Shown here: piece after piece, positions 55,854 to 64,000 of the stretch | How positions within the stretch are numbered: position 1 is the first letter of the stretch | Layout: each line of letters opens with the position of its first letter | Assembly (NCBI GenBank): GCA_963848035.1 | Contig: CAWKCD010000001.1 | Span: 3,286,001-3,350,000, forward strand | Direction of reading: 5' to 3' | Length of the DNA stretch: 64,000 nucleotides | DNA from: JAVVHH01 sp963848035 | GTDB taxonomy: Bacteria; Pseudomonadota; Alphaproteobacteria; Acetobacterales; Acetobacteraceae | Notes under the pieces: model-generated | What the model was told of the DNA's origin: nothing | The model's input: the letters and a program-made list of their open reading frames with translations, nothing else | The model's database searches: none | Position numbers and translations under genes: made by a program

Positions 55854-57156
55854 ATGACGCGCCCCTTTCATCTCGGCTGGTTCTGCAACTTCACGGCAGG
55901 GGAGTGGAACGCGACGTTCGCGCCGACGCAATCGCCGTGGGACGGCAAGTTCTACGTGGAGATGGCGCAGGCTTTGGAGCGGGCGTGCTTCGACTACATC
56001 ATGCTCGAGGACACGCTGATGGTGTCCGAGGCGTGGAAGCGGACCGCGGAGGGCACGCTGAAATGGGCGCTGCAGGCGCCCAAGCACGATCCGTTGCCGC
56101 TTGCCGCCATGATCGGCAGCGCGACCAGCCGGATGGGGGTGGTGGCGACCATGTCGACCATGGCTTATCCGCCGTTCATGCTGGCGCGGCTGGCCACGAC
56201 GCTCGACCATATCTGCGGCGGGCGCTTCGGGTGGAACATCGTGACCACGGGGGAGGACAGCGCCGCCCAGAATTTCGGCATGGAGCGGCTGCCCGAGCGC
56301 GAGGACCGCTATGCGATGGCGGATGAATACGTGGAGCTGGTGACGCAGCTGTTCGGATCGTGGGATTCGCGACGCGGTCGTGATGGATCGGGAGCGCGGC
56401 GTTTATGCCGACCATACCAAGGTGCGGACGATCGACTTCAAGGGGAAGTATTTCTCGTGCCGGGGGCCGCTCAACACGGTGCCGTCGCCGCAGGGCAAGC
56501 CGGTGTTCGTGCAAGCCGGCGGATCGCCGCGGGGGCGCGGATTTGCCGCGCGGGTGGCGGACAGCATCATCGCGACGGCGAATGGCACGGAGGGCATGAA
56601 GGCGTATCGCGAAGATGTGCGGTCGCGGGCGATCGCGGGGGGCCGCGATCCGGACACGATCAAGGTGCTGTTCCTGGTCTATCCCGTGGTCGGCGTGACG
56701 GAGGAGGATGCGGAGGCGCGATATCGGCGGATGGTGACGGCGCCCGGGTTCATCGAGGCGGGGCTGGCCATGATGGGGACGGTGACGGACATCGACTTTT
56801 CGCAGTACGAGCTGGACGCGCCGTTGCCGGGCAAGCTCACGACGAATGGCGAGCAGGGATCGCTGGACAAGTTCCAGCAATGGGGCAGCGGCAAGACGCT
56901 GCGGCAATTGGCGAGCGAGCGCTACGATGGCGGGCTGCGCCTGGTGGGGACGCCGGACCAGGTGGCCCGGCGGATGGGGGAGGCGATGGAGGCGATCGGG
57001 GGTGACGGGTTCCTGATCAGCACTCCATTCCAACTGACGAGCCGGCAGAGGATCGTTGAGATAACGGAAGGCCTGGTGCCGGCGTTGCAGCGGTTGGGGC
57101 TGGTGCGGACGGCGTATCAGGGCACGACGCTGCGGGAGGTGCTTGCGGAGTTTTGA
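55854..57156 (+). CDS. LLM-class FMN-dependent monooxygenase (NtaA/DmoA-like), one frameshift
   Basis: Flavin monooxygenase, about 433 residues, closest in layout to the enzyme at 9139 (both begin with PFHL-W-F motifs and share the GRG-GWN--TG block). Blocks: FHLGWFCNFTAGEWN, FDYIMLEDTLMVSE, ICGGRFGWNIVTTGEDSAAQNFG, GKPVFVQAGGSPRGRGFAARV and the end GTTLREVLAEF. The frame breaks near 56369, after QLFGSWD; one base removed gives SDAVVMDRERGVYADHTKV. Divergent from the M20 amidohydrolase with 76 bp between starts, suggesting shared control and a joint catabolic role. Confidence 0.87.
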
Positions 57157-57188
57157 TCCGTGTGCGGGTGATGGTTCCGGGTTTCCGC

Positions 57189-58379
57189 TCAGTCTTGAGA
57201 CGCATTGATCGTTCGGACCGGCTTGTCTTCGTAGTTGTAGATCGTGTTGGCGCTTTCGAAGAAGCTGAAGGGGATGCGTAGGCCGATCGCTCTTGCCCGG
57301 CTGAAGTTTATGGCGATGTCCGGCGGCGTGACGACACCGACCTTCATGGCGCCCGGAACGGTGCGGCCGTCCATGATCGATGCGGCGTAGATCGCGGCGA
57401 GGTGCGCATTGCTGCGGAAGCTGACGCCGACGGAGAGGACGGCGGTGTCGATGCCCGCGTGCACGGTTTCGGGCACTAGACTGAGGATCGGCACGCGAGA
57501 GGAGTGGGCGTTGATCGTCTTCATTTCGTTGAAGACGGCGGTGCTGCCGGTGATGAGGAAGAGGCTGTTTTCGAGATTGATGTCGTTCAAGCGCATCGAT
57601 TCGACGGCCTTGTCGACGAGCTGGCTCAATTCCTCGGCTGCGTGATTCGGATCCTGGACGTTCAGGTCCAGGACGCGGATGCCCCGCGAGCGGGCTTGCG
57701 CGGCGATCGGGGCGGCTTGGGTCTCGACGGCGCTGAGGTTCTGGCTGTCGACGAGGATGGCGAGATTGCGCAGGCGAGGCATGAGTTCCAGGGCGTAGGC
57801 CATCTGGACGTCGGCGGGGAGGTTGAGCGAGGTCAGCGCGAAGTTCGTGCCCGTGCCGTCCGTGTAGTTCTTGGCTTGCGCGAGCATGACCGGGTCCTTG
57901 CTGCAGACCGAGACGACGGGCAGACGTCCGTCGCGATAATTCTTCCACAGCCAGGCGGTCGCCTCCGATCCCATGGACAGGATCAGATCGAACCCATCCC
58001 GTTCTGCCTTAGCAATGGCACCCCGTGCCCTGGTGTCGTCACCGTCGTAGTTGACGACCAGGATCTCGGCGGACGTGGTCAGCTTGTCGCCGAGCACGGC
58101 GGCGACTTCGCTGATCGCGACGTCATAGGCCGAGGAGGCGCGGGCTCGGAGCGACAGGATGCGGCGCTTCGGAGTCCCAACGCCGTCTTCCTGCCGCACG
58201 ACTCGTGCGGCCAAGGGATCGCCGGGGATCGCGACGGCCGTCCAGCCGGCCCCGATACGGCTATCGAAATGGAGCCAATCTTCGAAGCCGCGCGGTTGTG
58301 CGGCCAGTGGTCCGCTGCCGATGCCGGCGCCGACGGCAACGAGGAAGGCTGCAATCACCAGCCATAGTTTACGAGCCAT
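57189..58379 (-). CDS. ABC_sub_bind-type periplasmic binding protein, orphan
   Basis: 396-residue periplasmic binding protein of the ABC_sub_bind (PF04392-like) group. Signal peptide MARKLWLVIAAFLVAVGAGIGSGPLAAQ; ATG 58379 with GGGAG upstream. Ligand-fold segments: YDGDDTRARGAIAKAERDGFDLILSMGS, LPVVSVCSKDPVMLAQAKNY, MPRLRNLAILVDSQNLSAVETQA and the end VTPPDIAINFSRARAIGLRIPFSFFESA typical of the group. No ABC permease or ATPase is nearby; instead it lies 14 bp behind the sensor-MFS gene, so it may deliver or sense a ligand for that protein (inference). Confidence 0.82.
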   Translation of the reverse strand: MARKLWLVIAAFLVAVGAGIGSGPLAAQPRGFEDWLHFDSRIGAGWTAVAIPGDPLAARVVRQEDGVGTPKRRILSLRARASSAYDVAISEVAAVLGDKLTTSAEILVVNYDGDDTRARGAIAKAERDGFDLILSMGSEATAWLWKNYRDGRLPVVSVCSKDPVMLAQAKNYTDGTGTNFALTSLNLPADVQMAYALELMPRLRNLAILVDSQNLSAVETQAAPIAAQARSRGIRVLDLNVQDPNHAAEELSQLVDKAVESMRLNDINLENSLFLITGSTAVFNEMKTINAHSSRVPILSLVPETVHAGIDTAVLSVGVSFRSNAHLAAIYAASIMDGRTVPGAMKVGVVTPPDIAINFSRARAIGLRIPFSFFESANTIYNYEDKPVRTINASQD

Positions 58380-58393
58380 GAATTGCTCCCTTC

Positions 58394-60709
58394 TCACGCG
58401 GCTTCGATTTCGAGGTCTGCCTTGCCGACGGATGCCATGGCGAACAGCAGGCCCATGAGGATCAGGCCACCGCCGATCCAGCCGAGGGCCGCCAGGCCCG
58501 ATCCGACGTAAGCCACTACCTGGCCGACGACGATCGGTCCGGCGGTGTGGCCGGCGCGCTCGAGAAGCCGGTAGGTGGCGCTCACCGACCCGGCGCCGAG
58601 CCGCGAGGAGATTCGGGACTCGGTCACGTGGGTGATGATCGGCGCGTTGATGAAGCCGTGGGCGATGCCGACGGTCATGATCCCGACGACGACGAGGAGC
58701 GTGGTGGGAACCATCTCGCCGACGTCGAGAACGCTCGCGCCCCAACCAACCGAGGAGATCAGCACCAGGCCGGCTCCGCTGAGGACGGCGCCCCAGGCCA
58801 GAATGGCGCCGGTAGCGCGCGAGCGGTCGGCGCGGGCGGCCACCCAGGCGCTGGCCATGATCACCGCGGCGGCATAGATCATCGTTATCTGACCGATGTC
58901 CTCTTGGCCGAAGCCTTGCTTCGACAAGAGGAGCGGGAGTGCGAACAGGACGACGCCGGTGAGCACCGCTTTGGCGGGTAGGCCGATCAATCCAATGGTC
59001 GTCAGGAAGTGGAAGTCGCGCAGCGACGCGGCGACGGTTCGCCACGCGGTGCTGCGGACGATCTGGGCCTGTGACGGGGCTAGCGGGATGTCCGGCACGA
59101 CGGCCCAGGTGTATAGGCCGAGGATTCCGGCGATGACGGCGGCGAGTTCGAAGACGCCGTGGGCGCCCAATTGCGAAACCAGCAGCGATCCGATCGCCAT
59201 GCCCGAGATCATTCCGGCCTGGTAGCCAACGACGATGATCGAGGCGCCGCGCGTGCGCGAGCTCAAGTCCGTTCCCCGCAAGATGTAGGATTGGACGCCG
59301 ATGAAGACGATGCCCTGGCCGAGGCCGGAGAGGGCACGGGCAGCGACGATCGACACGAAACCGAGTTGCGCGGCCAAGATCAGGAGGCCGGTGGCTGCGA
59401 CGATCAAGCCGCCCCAGGTCAGCTTGTGCGGGCCACAACGCTGCTCGATCCAGCCGGCGGGAATCAGCGATGCCGCGAAGCAGAAATAGAACGCAATGAA
59501 GGGCAGGGAGGTGAAGCTGGTCGACACGCCCGAGGCGCGGACGACTTCCTGCACGTATTGCGGCAGGAACGCCGAGTTGAGCTGCTCGACAAACGTTGCC
59601 ACGAAGAAGATCGGTTTGATGAGGCCAAGGTCTATGCTGGGGCCGTTCGGTGGCCGTTCGAGGTCGCCGGGTCGGCGGCGGCCCGCGAGCGAGCGGGCGA
59701 GTTCCATGAAGAAGTATGCGAAGAAGCCGGATGCGACGAAGAGTGCGAAGGTGTTGCGGATGCTCTCGGCGATCTGCCAGTAGACGAGGCCTTTCGGCAG
59801 GGCCATCGCGACCTCGACCGAGTGGTTCCCGCCCCTGCTGATGTCGACGACATAGTCATAGGCGCCTTCCGGCGCCTGCCACACGTGGCCGATGCGGGAG
59901 GGGTCGGTGTGCTCGGCGATCTTGCCGTCGATCAGCAGGGCGATGGCGGAGATGTCGGGGTTGAGACGGCGGTAGTCGGCGAAGACGCGGTCGACGCCTT
60001 CGATCTGGTCGAAGTTGATCCCGTAGTTGATGACGTCATCGAGACGGCCGCTGAGGGACGCGACGAGGGCTCGTCCCTTGGCGCTGGCGCCGTCGGCAAA
60101 GAGCGGGACGAGTGCGATCGTGACGGCGATGCTGACGGCGATGAAGGTAGTGGCGAAGCCGATGGCCGTCCATTTGGTGTCGCGCTGAAAATACGAAAAT
60201 ACGGCGAAGCCGGCCGACGCCATCAGCACGAGCATCCATAGCGGCCGGAATGTCTCCGCTACGCGCAGCGACGCTCGCTCGCGTTTGAGCTTGACGATGA
60301 TCTTGCCGGCGATGTCGAACTTGCCGTGCAACGGGAGGACGATTTCGTCGACCCCGGTTCCTGGCGAGTTGGTTGCGGTCTCACCGGCATTCTGCGGCTG
60401 TTGAGGTCCCTGGTTGGCGAAGACGACCTCGCCGCGGTCGCTGACGATCGTCATCGCGGAGACGACGGAGTCGGTCGTCAGCAACGGGTCCGTCAGCGCA
60501 CCGAAGCCGGCGAATTGGCGCAGCGGCAAGTCCAGCCGCAAGAAGCCTTCCAGTGAGCTCTGAGCCAGCTGACCCATCGCGAACGCGGCGTCTTTCGAGA
60601 ATTGTTCGTAGGTTCGGCCGGCTTTGCCGCCGGCGACGTACACCAGCAGGGTGAGCGAAAAGCCGCACACCGCGAACATCAAAAGAGCGTCTATCAAACG
60701 GCGCTTCAC
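58394..60709 (-). CDS. Membrane sensor fused to a major-facilitator transporter
   Basis: 771 residues. The N-terminal 350 residues look like a receptor: TM1 (LIDALLMFAVCGFSLTLLVYV), a periplasmic Cache-like domain about 31-150, two TMs (about 155-205), a second periplasmic domain about 206-315 (VDRVFADYRRLNPDISAIALLIDG) and a TM (NTFALFVASGFFAYFFMEL). From about 360 a 12-helix MFS transporter follows, with LSGLGQGIVFIGVQSYIL and AARADRSRATGAILAWG as typical loops. There is no kinase, HAMP or cyclase output, so the transporter itself seems to be the output. Gene 50 bp after the ATP-grasp gene. Confidence 0.8.
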   Translation of the reverse strand: MKRRLIDALLMFAVCGFSLTLLVYVAGGKAGRTYEQFSKDAAFAMGQLAQSSLEGFLRLDLPLRQFAGFGALTDPLLTTDSVVSAMTIVSDRGEVVFANQGPQQPQNAGETATNSPGTGVDEIVLPLHGKFDIAGKIIVKLKRERASLRVAETFRPLWMLVLMASAGFAVFSYFQRDTKWTAIGFATTFIAVSIAVTIALVPLFADGASAKGRALVASLSGRLDDVINYGINFDQIEGVDRVFADYRRLNPDISAIALLIDGKIAEHTDPSRIGHVWQAPEGAYDYVVDISRGGNHSVEVAMALPKGLVYWQIAESIRNTFALFVASGFFAYFFMELARSLAGRRRPGDLERPPNGPSIDLGLIKPIFFVATFVEQLNSAFLPQYVQEVVRASGVSTSFTSLPFIAFYFCFAASLIPAGWIEQRCGPHKLTWGGLIVAATGLLILAAQLGFVSIVAARALSGLGQGIVFIGVQSYILRGTDLSSRTRGASIIVVGYQAGMISGMAIGSLLVSQLGAHGVFELAAVIAGILGLYTWAVVPDIPLAPSQAQIVRSTAWRTVAASLRDFHFLTTIGLIGLPAKAVLTGVVLFALPLLLSKQGFGQEDIGQITMIYAAAVIMASAWVAARADRSRATGAILAWGAVLSGAGLVLISSVGWGASVLDVGEMVPTTLLVVVGIMTVGIAHGFINAPIITHVTESRISSRLGAGSVSATYRLLERAGHTAGPIVVGQVVAYVGSGLAALGWIGGGLILMGLLFAMASVGKADLEIEAA

Positions 60710-60759
60710 GAAGAGCTCTCCTTTTCAGAGAATCCGTTGGGCTTCATCGATGCCTCGAA

Positions 60760-61965
60760 CTATGCCGCTAATTCCAGCAGGACGTTTGCGCTGCTGCGAC
60801 GTTCGCGAAACAGAAAATCCACCTTGTCGGCAAGCAACGACAAGATCAGGTCATCGTAATCCATGTGCTCGAACGGAAGACCGGCGCAGATGATGCTGGT
60901 GGATTGCTGCGAGGGCGCCTTGAGGTCTGGCTTCGGATTGGCTTCGAGCACGTGGAGCTTGCCTTCGCTATCGGCCCGGACATCGAGGCGTACGAGTGCT
61001 TCGAGGCCGAGTTCGATGAAAACGTCCTTGGCCAGGTCCTGGAGGTCCGCGGTGGTCTGGGCATCGCCGGGGCCGCCGAGCATGCGGACGCGATCATTGG
61101 TGATCGGGCTGATGTCCATGGATGTGAACACCTTCTCCTGGTCGCCGAGCACACGCTCGACGCAGGCGAAGGCCAACGGGGCGTCCAGGCGCTCGAGGGT
61201 GCGGCTGCGGCTGACGACGGGGCCGCAGGCGGCGACGCAGTATTCGCGGCCGGAGAGGAAGCCTTCGATCAGGACCGCGTTCTGGGTGATCTTCTGAACG
61301 TCGGCGACGACTTCCTGGAGGTCGGCGGCGTCGGCGACGAAGTTCACGTGCAGCGAGGCGCGGCCGGAGACCGGCTTGACGATGAAGCCGCCGGTCCAGT
61401 TGGCGAAGGCGGTGCGGAAGCGGCTGATCTCGTTGGGGCGGAAGGCGCCTTGACCGAGCTGCCAGACGAGGAAGGGGGCCGTCGCGATGCCGGCGGCCGC
61501 CAAGTGGCGCTTGAAGACGTGCTTGCTGTCGAGCGTCGCTGCGGTGAGCGGGGTGTGGCCGATATAGGGGATGCCGAACATCTCGAGCATGGCCGGGGCA
61601 TGGGCGATCGCATTGTAGCCCTGGACGCCGCCGCTATTGAGCCACGCCATCTGGATGCCTTCGCTGCGAAGGCGTTCGCCGAGCCGCATGTCCTCGGGGA
61701 GGACGGAAACCTTGCTGCAGCCGAGGCGGCGCAGAGCGGCGGCGATGTCGTGGGCCACGCTCTCGTAGCTCTTCCAGGAGCGTGGGTTGCCGGTCGGGTT
61801 GATGACCGCGCCTTGGGTGGCTTTATCGCCGCCGTAGATGACGGCCATCTGGAGTTTCTCCACCATCCGTTCCACTTGACCCTGCAACTCGGCCGCACGG
61901 CTGCGACGACGCGGGGGCAGGGGCGGGCGTTCGGCGTTGAAGTAGTTCCAGGCGTAGGTCATCAA
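60760..61965 (-). CDS. D-Ala-D-Ala-ligase-like ATP-grasp protein
   Basis: 401-residue ATP-grasp ligase of unknown substrate. Parts: N-terminal domain MAVIYGGDKATQGAVINPTG, then MLEMFGIPYIGHTPLTAATLDSKHVFKRHLAAAG (DdlA-like subdomain), ATP-binding FIVKPVSGRASLHVNFV and VLIEGFLSGREYCVAACG, and the metal-binding end RLDVRADSEGKLHVLEANPKPDL. The end has Asn-Pro-Lys-Pro instead of NTxPG of true Ddl, and the acceptor site is unlike it, so another carboxylate-amine ligation is likely. ATG 61965 or 61962. First gene of the set ATP-grasp, sensor-MFS, binding protein, with a low-GC leader upstream. Confidence 0.82.
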   Translation of the reverse strand: MMTYAWNYFNAERPPLPPRRRSRAAELQGQVERMVEKLQMAVIYGGDKATQGAVINPTGNPRSWKSYESVAHDIAAALRRLGCSKVSVLPEDMRLGERLRSEGIQMAWLNSGGVQGYNAIAHAPAMLEMFGIPYIGHTPLTAATLDSKHVFKRHLAAAGIATAPFLVWQLGQGAFRPNEISRFRTAFANWTGGFIVKPVSGRASLHVNFVADAADLQEVVADVQKITQNAVLIEGFLSGREYCVAACGPVVSRSRTLERLDAPLAFACVERVLGDQEKVFTSMDISPITNDRVRMLGGPGDAQTTADLQDLAKDVFIELGLEALVRLDVRADSEGKLHVLEANPKPDLKAPSQQSTSIICAGLPFEHMDYDDLILSLLADKVDFLFRERRSSANVLLELAA

Positions 61966-62042
61966 ACACTCCGTTGCTTCGATTTCGTATCAACAATCAG
62001 AACCAGATTTTCCGATCCTGCCGGATTTGACTTTATTCCGGG

Positions 62043-64000
62043 TTAACGTTCGTCTCTGGACCGCAACTTCGGGCCGCGGCGTTGCAAGCCGTCGCGCAGC
62101 ATCGCGGTGACCATGTCTGCGGGCTGCGGCTTGCTGTAGTAGAAGCCCTGGATCTCGGTGCAGCCTTCGGCGCGCAAGCGGGACAATTGCTCGCGGGTTT
62201 CGACGCCTTCGGCGATCGCGCCGATGCCGAGGCTGCGCCCGAGGCTGAGGACGGCGCGGACGATCGAGGCGGAGTCCGGGTTGCGGTCCAGGTCTTTGAC
62301 GAAGGATTGGTCGACCTTGATCTTATCGAACGGGAAGCTCCGCAGATTGCCGAGGGACGAGTAGCCGGTGCCGAAATCGTCCATCGAGATGCGGATGCCT
62401 TCCGCCTTCAGGCGGTGCAGCGTGGCCAGATTGGCGTCGGTGTCGTGCAGCAGGAGCAACTCGGTGATTTCGAGCTCGAGGCGGTTCGGTTCGAGGCCGG
62501 TTTCCTTGAGGATGCGCAGGACCGTGTCGGCGAGCTCGCGATCCTTGAACTGAGCGGGCGAGAGGTTGACCGCGATGCGCACCGCCGTCGGCCAGGCGAC
62601 TGCGGTTTCGCAGGCGCGGCGGAGGATCCATTGGCCGAGATGCCGGATCAGGCCGGTCTCTTCGGCGAGGCCGATGAAGTCGAGCGGCGAGATGGTGCCG
62701 CGCTTGGGGTGGTTCCAGCGGACGAGCGCTTCGAAGGCGACGATCTCGTCGGTGTAGACGTCGACGACGGGCTGGAAGTGGAGTTCCATTTCGTCGCGGG
62801 CGATCGCCATCCGGAGGTCGACCTCGAGCGTCCGCCGGGCTTGGGCCTTCGCGTCCATTTCGGGTTCGAAGAAGCGGAAGGTGTTGCGGCCGTCGGCTTT
62901 CGCCCGGTAGAGCGCGAGATCGGCGTTCTTGATCAGTTTTGCGGAGTCGTCGTCGCCGGGACTGCTGAGGACGATGCCGATGCTGGCGGCGGTGAGGACC
63001 TGCTGGCCGTCGAGATCGACGGGCAGGGCGACGGCTTCGAGCAGGCGGGCTGCGAGCGACGTGGCGAATTCGACGCCGGGCAATTCGGGGAGGATCACGG
63101 CGAATTCGTCGCCGCCGAGGCGCGCGACGGTGTCGGAGGCGCGTAGGCAGGCCGAGACGCGGCGTGCGACGATCTTGAGGAGCATGTCGCCGGCGGGATG
63201 GCCGAGCGTGTCGTTGACGTATTTGAAATGATCGAGGTCGAGGCAGAACACGGCGATCGGCTTGTCGGAGCGCAGGCCGCGCTGCAGTGCGTCATCCAGC
63301 TTTTCGCGGAACAGAACGCGGTTCGGCAGGTCGGTGAGCGCGTCGTGATGGGCGATGTGCTGGATGCGGCGTTCACGCAGCTTGAGCTCGGTGACGTCCG
63401 TGTACAGGATGACCGTTCCGCCGTCGGGCGTGCGGTGCTCGTTGACGAGGATCCAGCGATTGTCGCTCAACTGGCGTTCGAACACGTGATGATCGCTGCG
63501 ATGGGCGTCCAAACGCAGTTCGAGCTCGTGGCGGCGATCACCGTCACGCTCCAAGGGCGCGAGGGCTTCACCGGCTTCGGCGCGGATGATGAAGTCGTAG
63601 GTCGCCCCGGCATCCACGAGCTCGTTCAGCGCCGGGTAGAGGCTCTTGTAGTGGCTGTTGCAGATGGTGACCTGATCGTTGGCGTCGAACATCAGGAGGC
63701 CCTGGGACAGGCTCTCGACGATGGCCGAGCGGGTCCGCGCTTCGGCGGCGGCGACGGCGGCCTCGCCTTCCTTGATCCGGGTCGCGTCCATGATGACGCC
63801 GGTCCAGACCACGGAGCCATCGGCTTGCCGGGTCGGCCGGGCGATGGCGTGGGTGTATTTGCGCTGGCCGTCGGCCATCACGATGGAGGCTTCGACGTCC
63901 CACGGGGTGAGCGTGCGCGATGCTTCGAGCAGTCGGTCGCGGAAACCGTCACGATAATCGGCGGCGTAACGGTCGAAGAGCGCTTGCGGGTTGGTCAGGA
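62043..64000 (-). CDS. PAS-GGDEF-EAL cyclic-di-GMP signalling protein, N-terminus beyond window
   Basis: The frame is open to the right edge; 651 residues are visible. Two PAS-like regions come first (YTHAIARPTRQADGSVVWTG, then SLSQGLLMFDANDQVTICN and VNEHRTPDGGTVILYTDVTE). A GGDEF domain follows with intact RLGGDEFAV and an RxxD inhibitory site (RASD) five residues before it. The EAL domain has FEALVRW, ELEITELLLL, MDDFGTGYSSL and AEGVETREQL, all needed for phosphodiesterase activity. It should therefore both make and break cyclic di-GMP under a PAS signal. No membrane segment in the visible part. Ends 77 bp before the ATP-grasp gene, on the same strand. Confidence 0.93.
   Translation of the reverse strand, partial: LTNPQALFDRYAADYRDGFRDRLLEASRTLTPWDVEASIVMADGQRKYTHAIARPTRQADGSVVWTGVIMDATRIKEGEAAVAAAEARTRSAIVESLSQGLLMFDANDQVTICNSHYKSLYPALNELVDAGATYDFIIRAEAGEALAPLERDGDRRHELELRLDAHRSDHHVFERQLSDNRWILVNEHRTPDGGTVILYTDVTELKLRERRIQHIAHHDALTDLPNRVLFREKLDDALQRGLRSDKPIAVFCLDLDHFKYVNDTLGHPAGDMLLKIVARRVSACLRASDTVARLGGDEFAVILPELPGVEFATSLAARLLEAVALPVDLDGQQVLTAASIGIVLSSPGDDDSAKLIKNADLALYRAKADGRNTFRFFEPEMDAKAQARRTLEVDLRMAIARDEMELHFQPVVDVYTDEIVAFEALVRWNHPKRGTISPLDFIGLAEETGLIRHLGQWILRRACETAVAWPTAVRIAVNLSPAQFKDRELADTVLRILKETGLEPNRLELEITELLLLHDTDANLATLHRLKAEGIRISMDDFGTGYSSLGNLRSFPFDKIKVDQSFVKDLDRNPDSASIVRAVLSLGRSLGIGAIAEGVETREQLSRLRAEGCTEIQGFYYSKPQPADMVTAMLRDGLQRRGPKLRSRDER

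Noticed and set aside
1..64000. CRISPR array or phage defence locus
   Set aside because: No regularly spaced identical repeats and no cas or restriction-modification genes were found; the only repeat arrays are the short ones listed.

Overview
The window is a GC-rich (visually about 68-70 % G+C), gene-dense stretch of a proteobacterial chromosome. Assimilatory nitrate and nitrite reductase genes, a general L-amino-acid (Aap) importer, several peptide-type importers, many FMN-dependent LLM monooxygenases and a DMF-amidase-like protein together suggest an alphaproteobacterium, probably of the Rhodospirillales/Acetobacteraceae kind. The family assignment is inference. I found no rRNA, CRISPR array, integrase or intact insertion sequence; there is one tRNA-Gly.

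Layout. (1) 11-3469: peptide-type ABC importer (binding protein and two permeases, no ATPase), then a HicA/HicB toxin-antitoxin pair and zwf. (2) 5530-7892, minus strand: four tightly packed genes (DUF883, holin-X-like protein, 3-hydroxyisobutyryl-CoA-hydrolase-like protein, HAD phosphatase), followed by tRNA-Gly and an EEP nuclease/phosphatase-fold protein. (3) 9139-14421: an LLM monooxygenase, a ferredoxin fragment with a NiCoT Ni/Co transporter, and a cupin divergent from a winged-helix/TolB/TPR regulator. (4) 14531-23719: DMF-amidase-like large subunit, a class II aldolase, and a complete five-gene peptide-type importer ending in an M14-like deacylase. (5) 23727-26936: aapJQM without aapP. 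(6) 27069-34450: a DUF2339 membrane protein, a second peptide-permease pair, and a head-to-head pair (binding protein and gamma-glutamyltransferase-like) that have both lost their 5' ends at one point near 32986. (7) 34458-40965, minus strand: a six-gene catabolic operon (enoyl-CoA-hydratase-like, TauD-like dioxygenase, polar amino-acid binding protein and permease, amidohydrolase, ADP-forming acyl-CoA synthetase), divergent from two LLM monooxygenases (41016-43303). (8) 43341-49048: an acidic-repeat protein, an APH/P-loop kinase, and an island with a small cytochrome c, two small proteins and a 750-residue multidomain protein, dotted with FNR/FixK-like palindromes. (9) 49168-54449: nasA, a small conserved protein, nirB, nirD. 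(10) 54550-57156: an M20-type amidohydrolase divergent from another LLM monooxygenase. (11) 57189-64000: a signalling/transport cluster with a PAS-GGDEF-EAL protein, a D-Ala-D-Ala-ligase-like ATP-grasp enzyme, a major-facilitator transporter fused to a membrane sensor, and an orphan ABC_sub_bind protein.

The region reads as scavenging and breakdown of nitrogen-containing organic compounds: uptake of peptides, amino acids and amides, hydrolysis (DMF-amidase-like, M14, M20, amidohydrolase), oxygenation (four LLM enzymes, one TauD-like), and entry into CoA metabolism, next to nitrate assimilation. Only the importer at 17443-22695 has its own ATPases.

Caution about quality: about 18 single-base reading-frame breaks cut otherwise well-conserved genes, and 15 of them look like one extra base. 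This pattern points to sequence error at least as much as to gene decay, so I give frameshifted genes their full extent and name each break.
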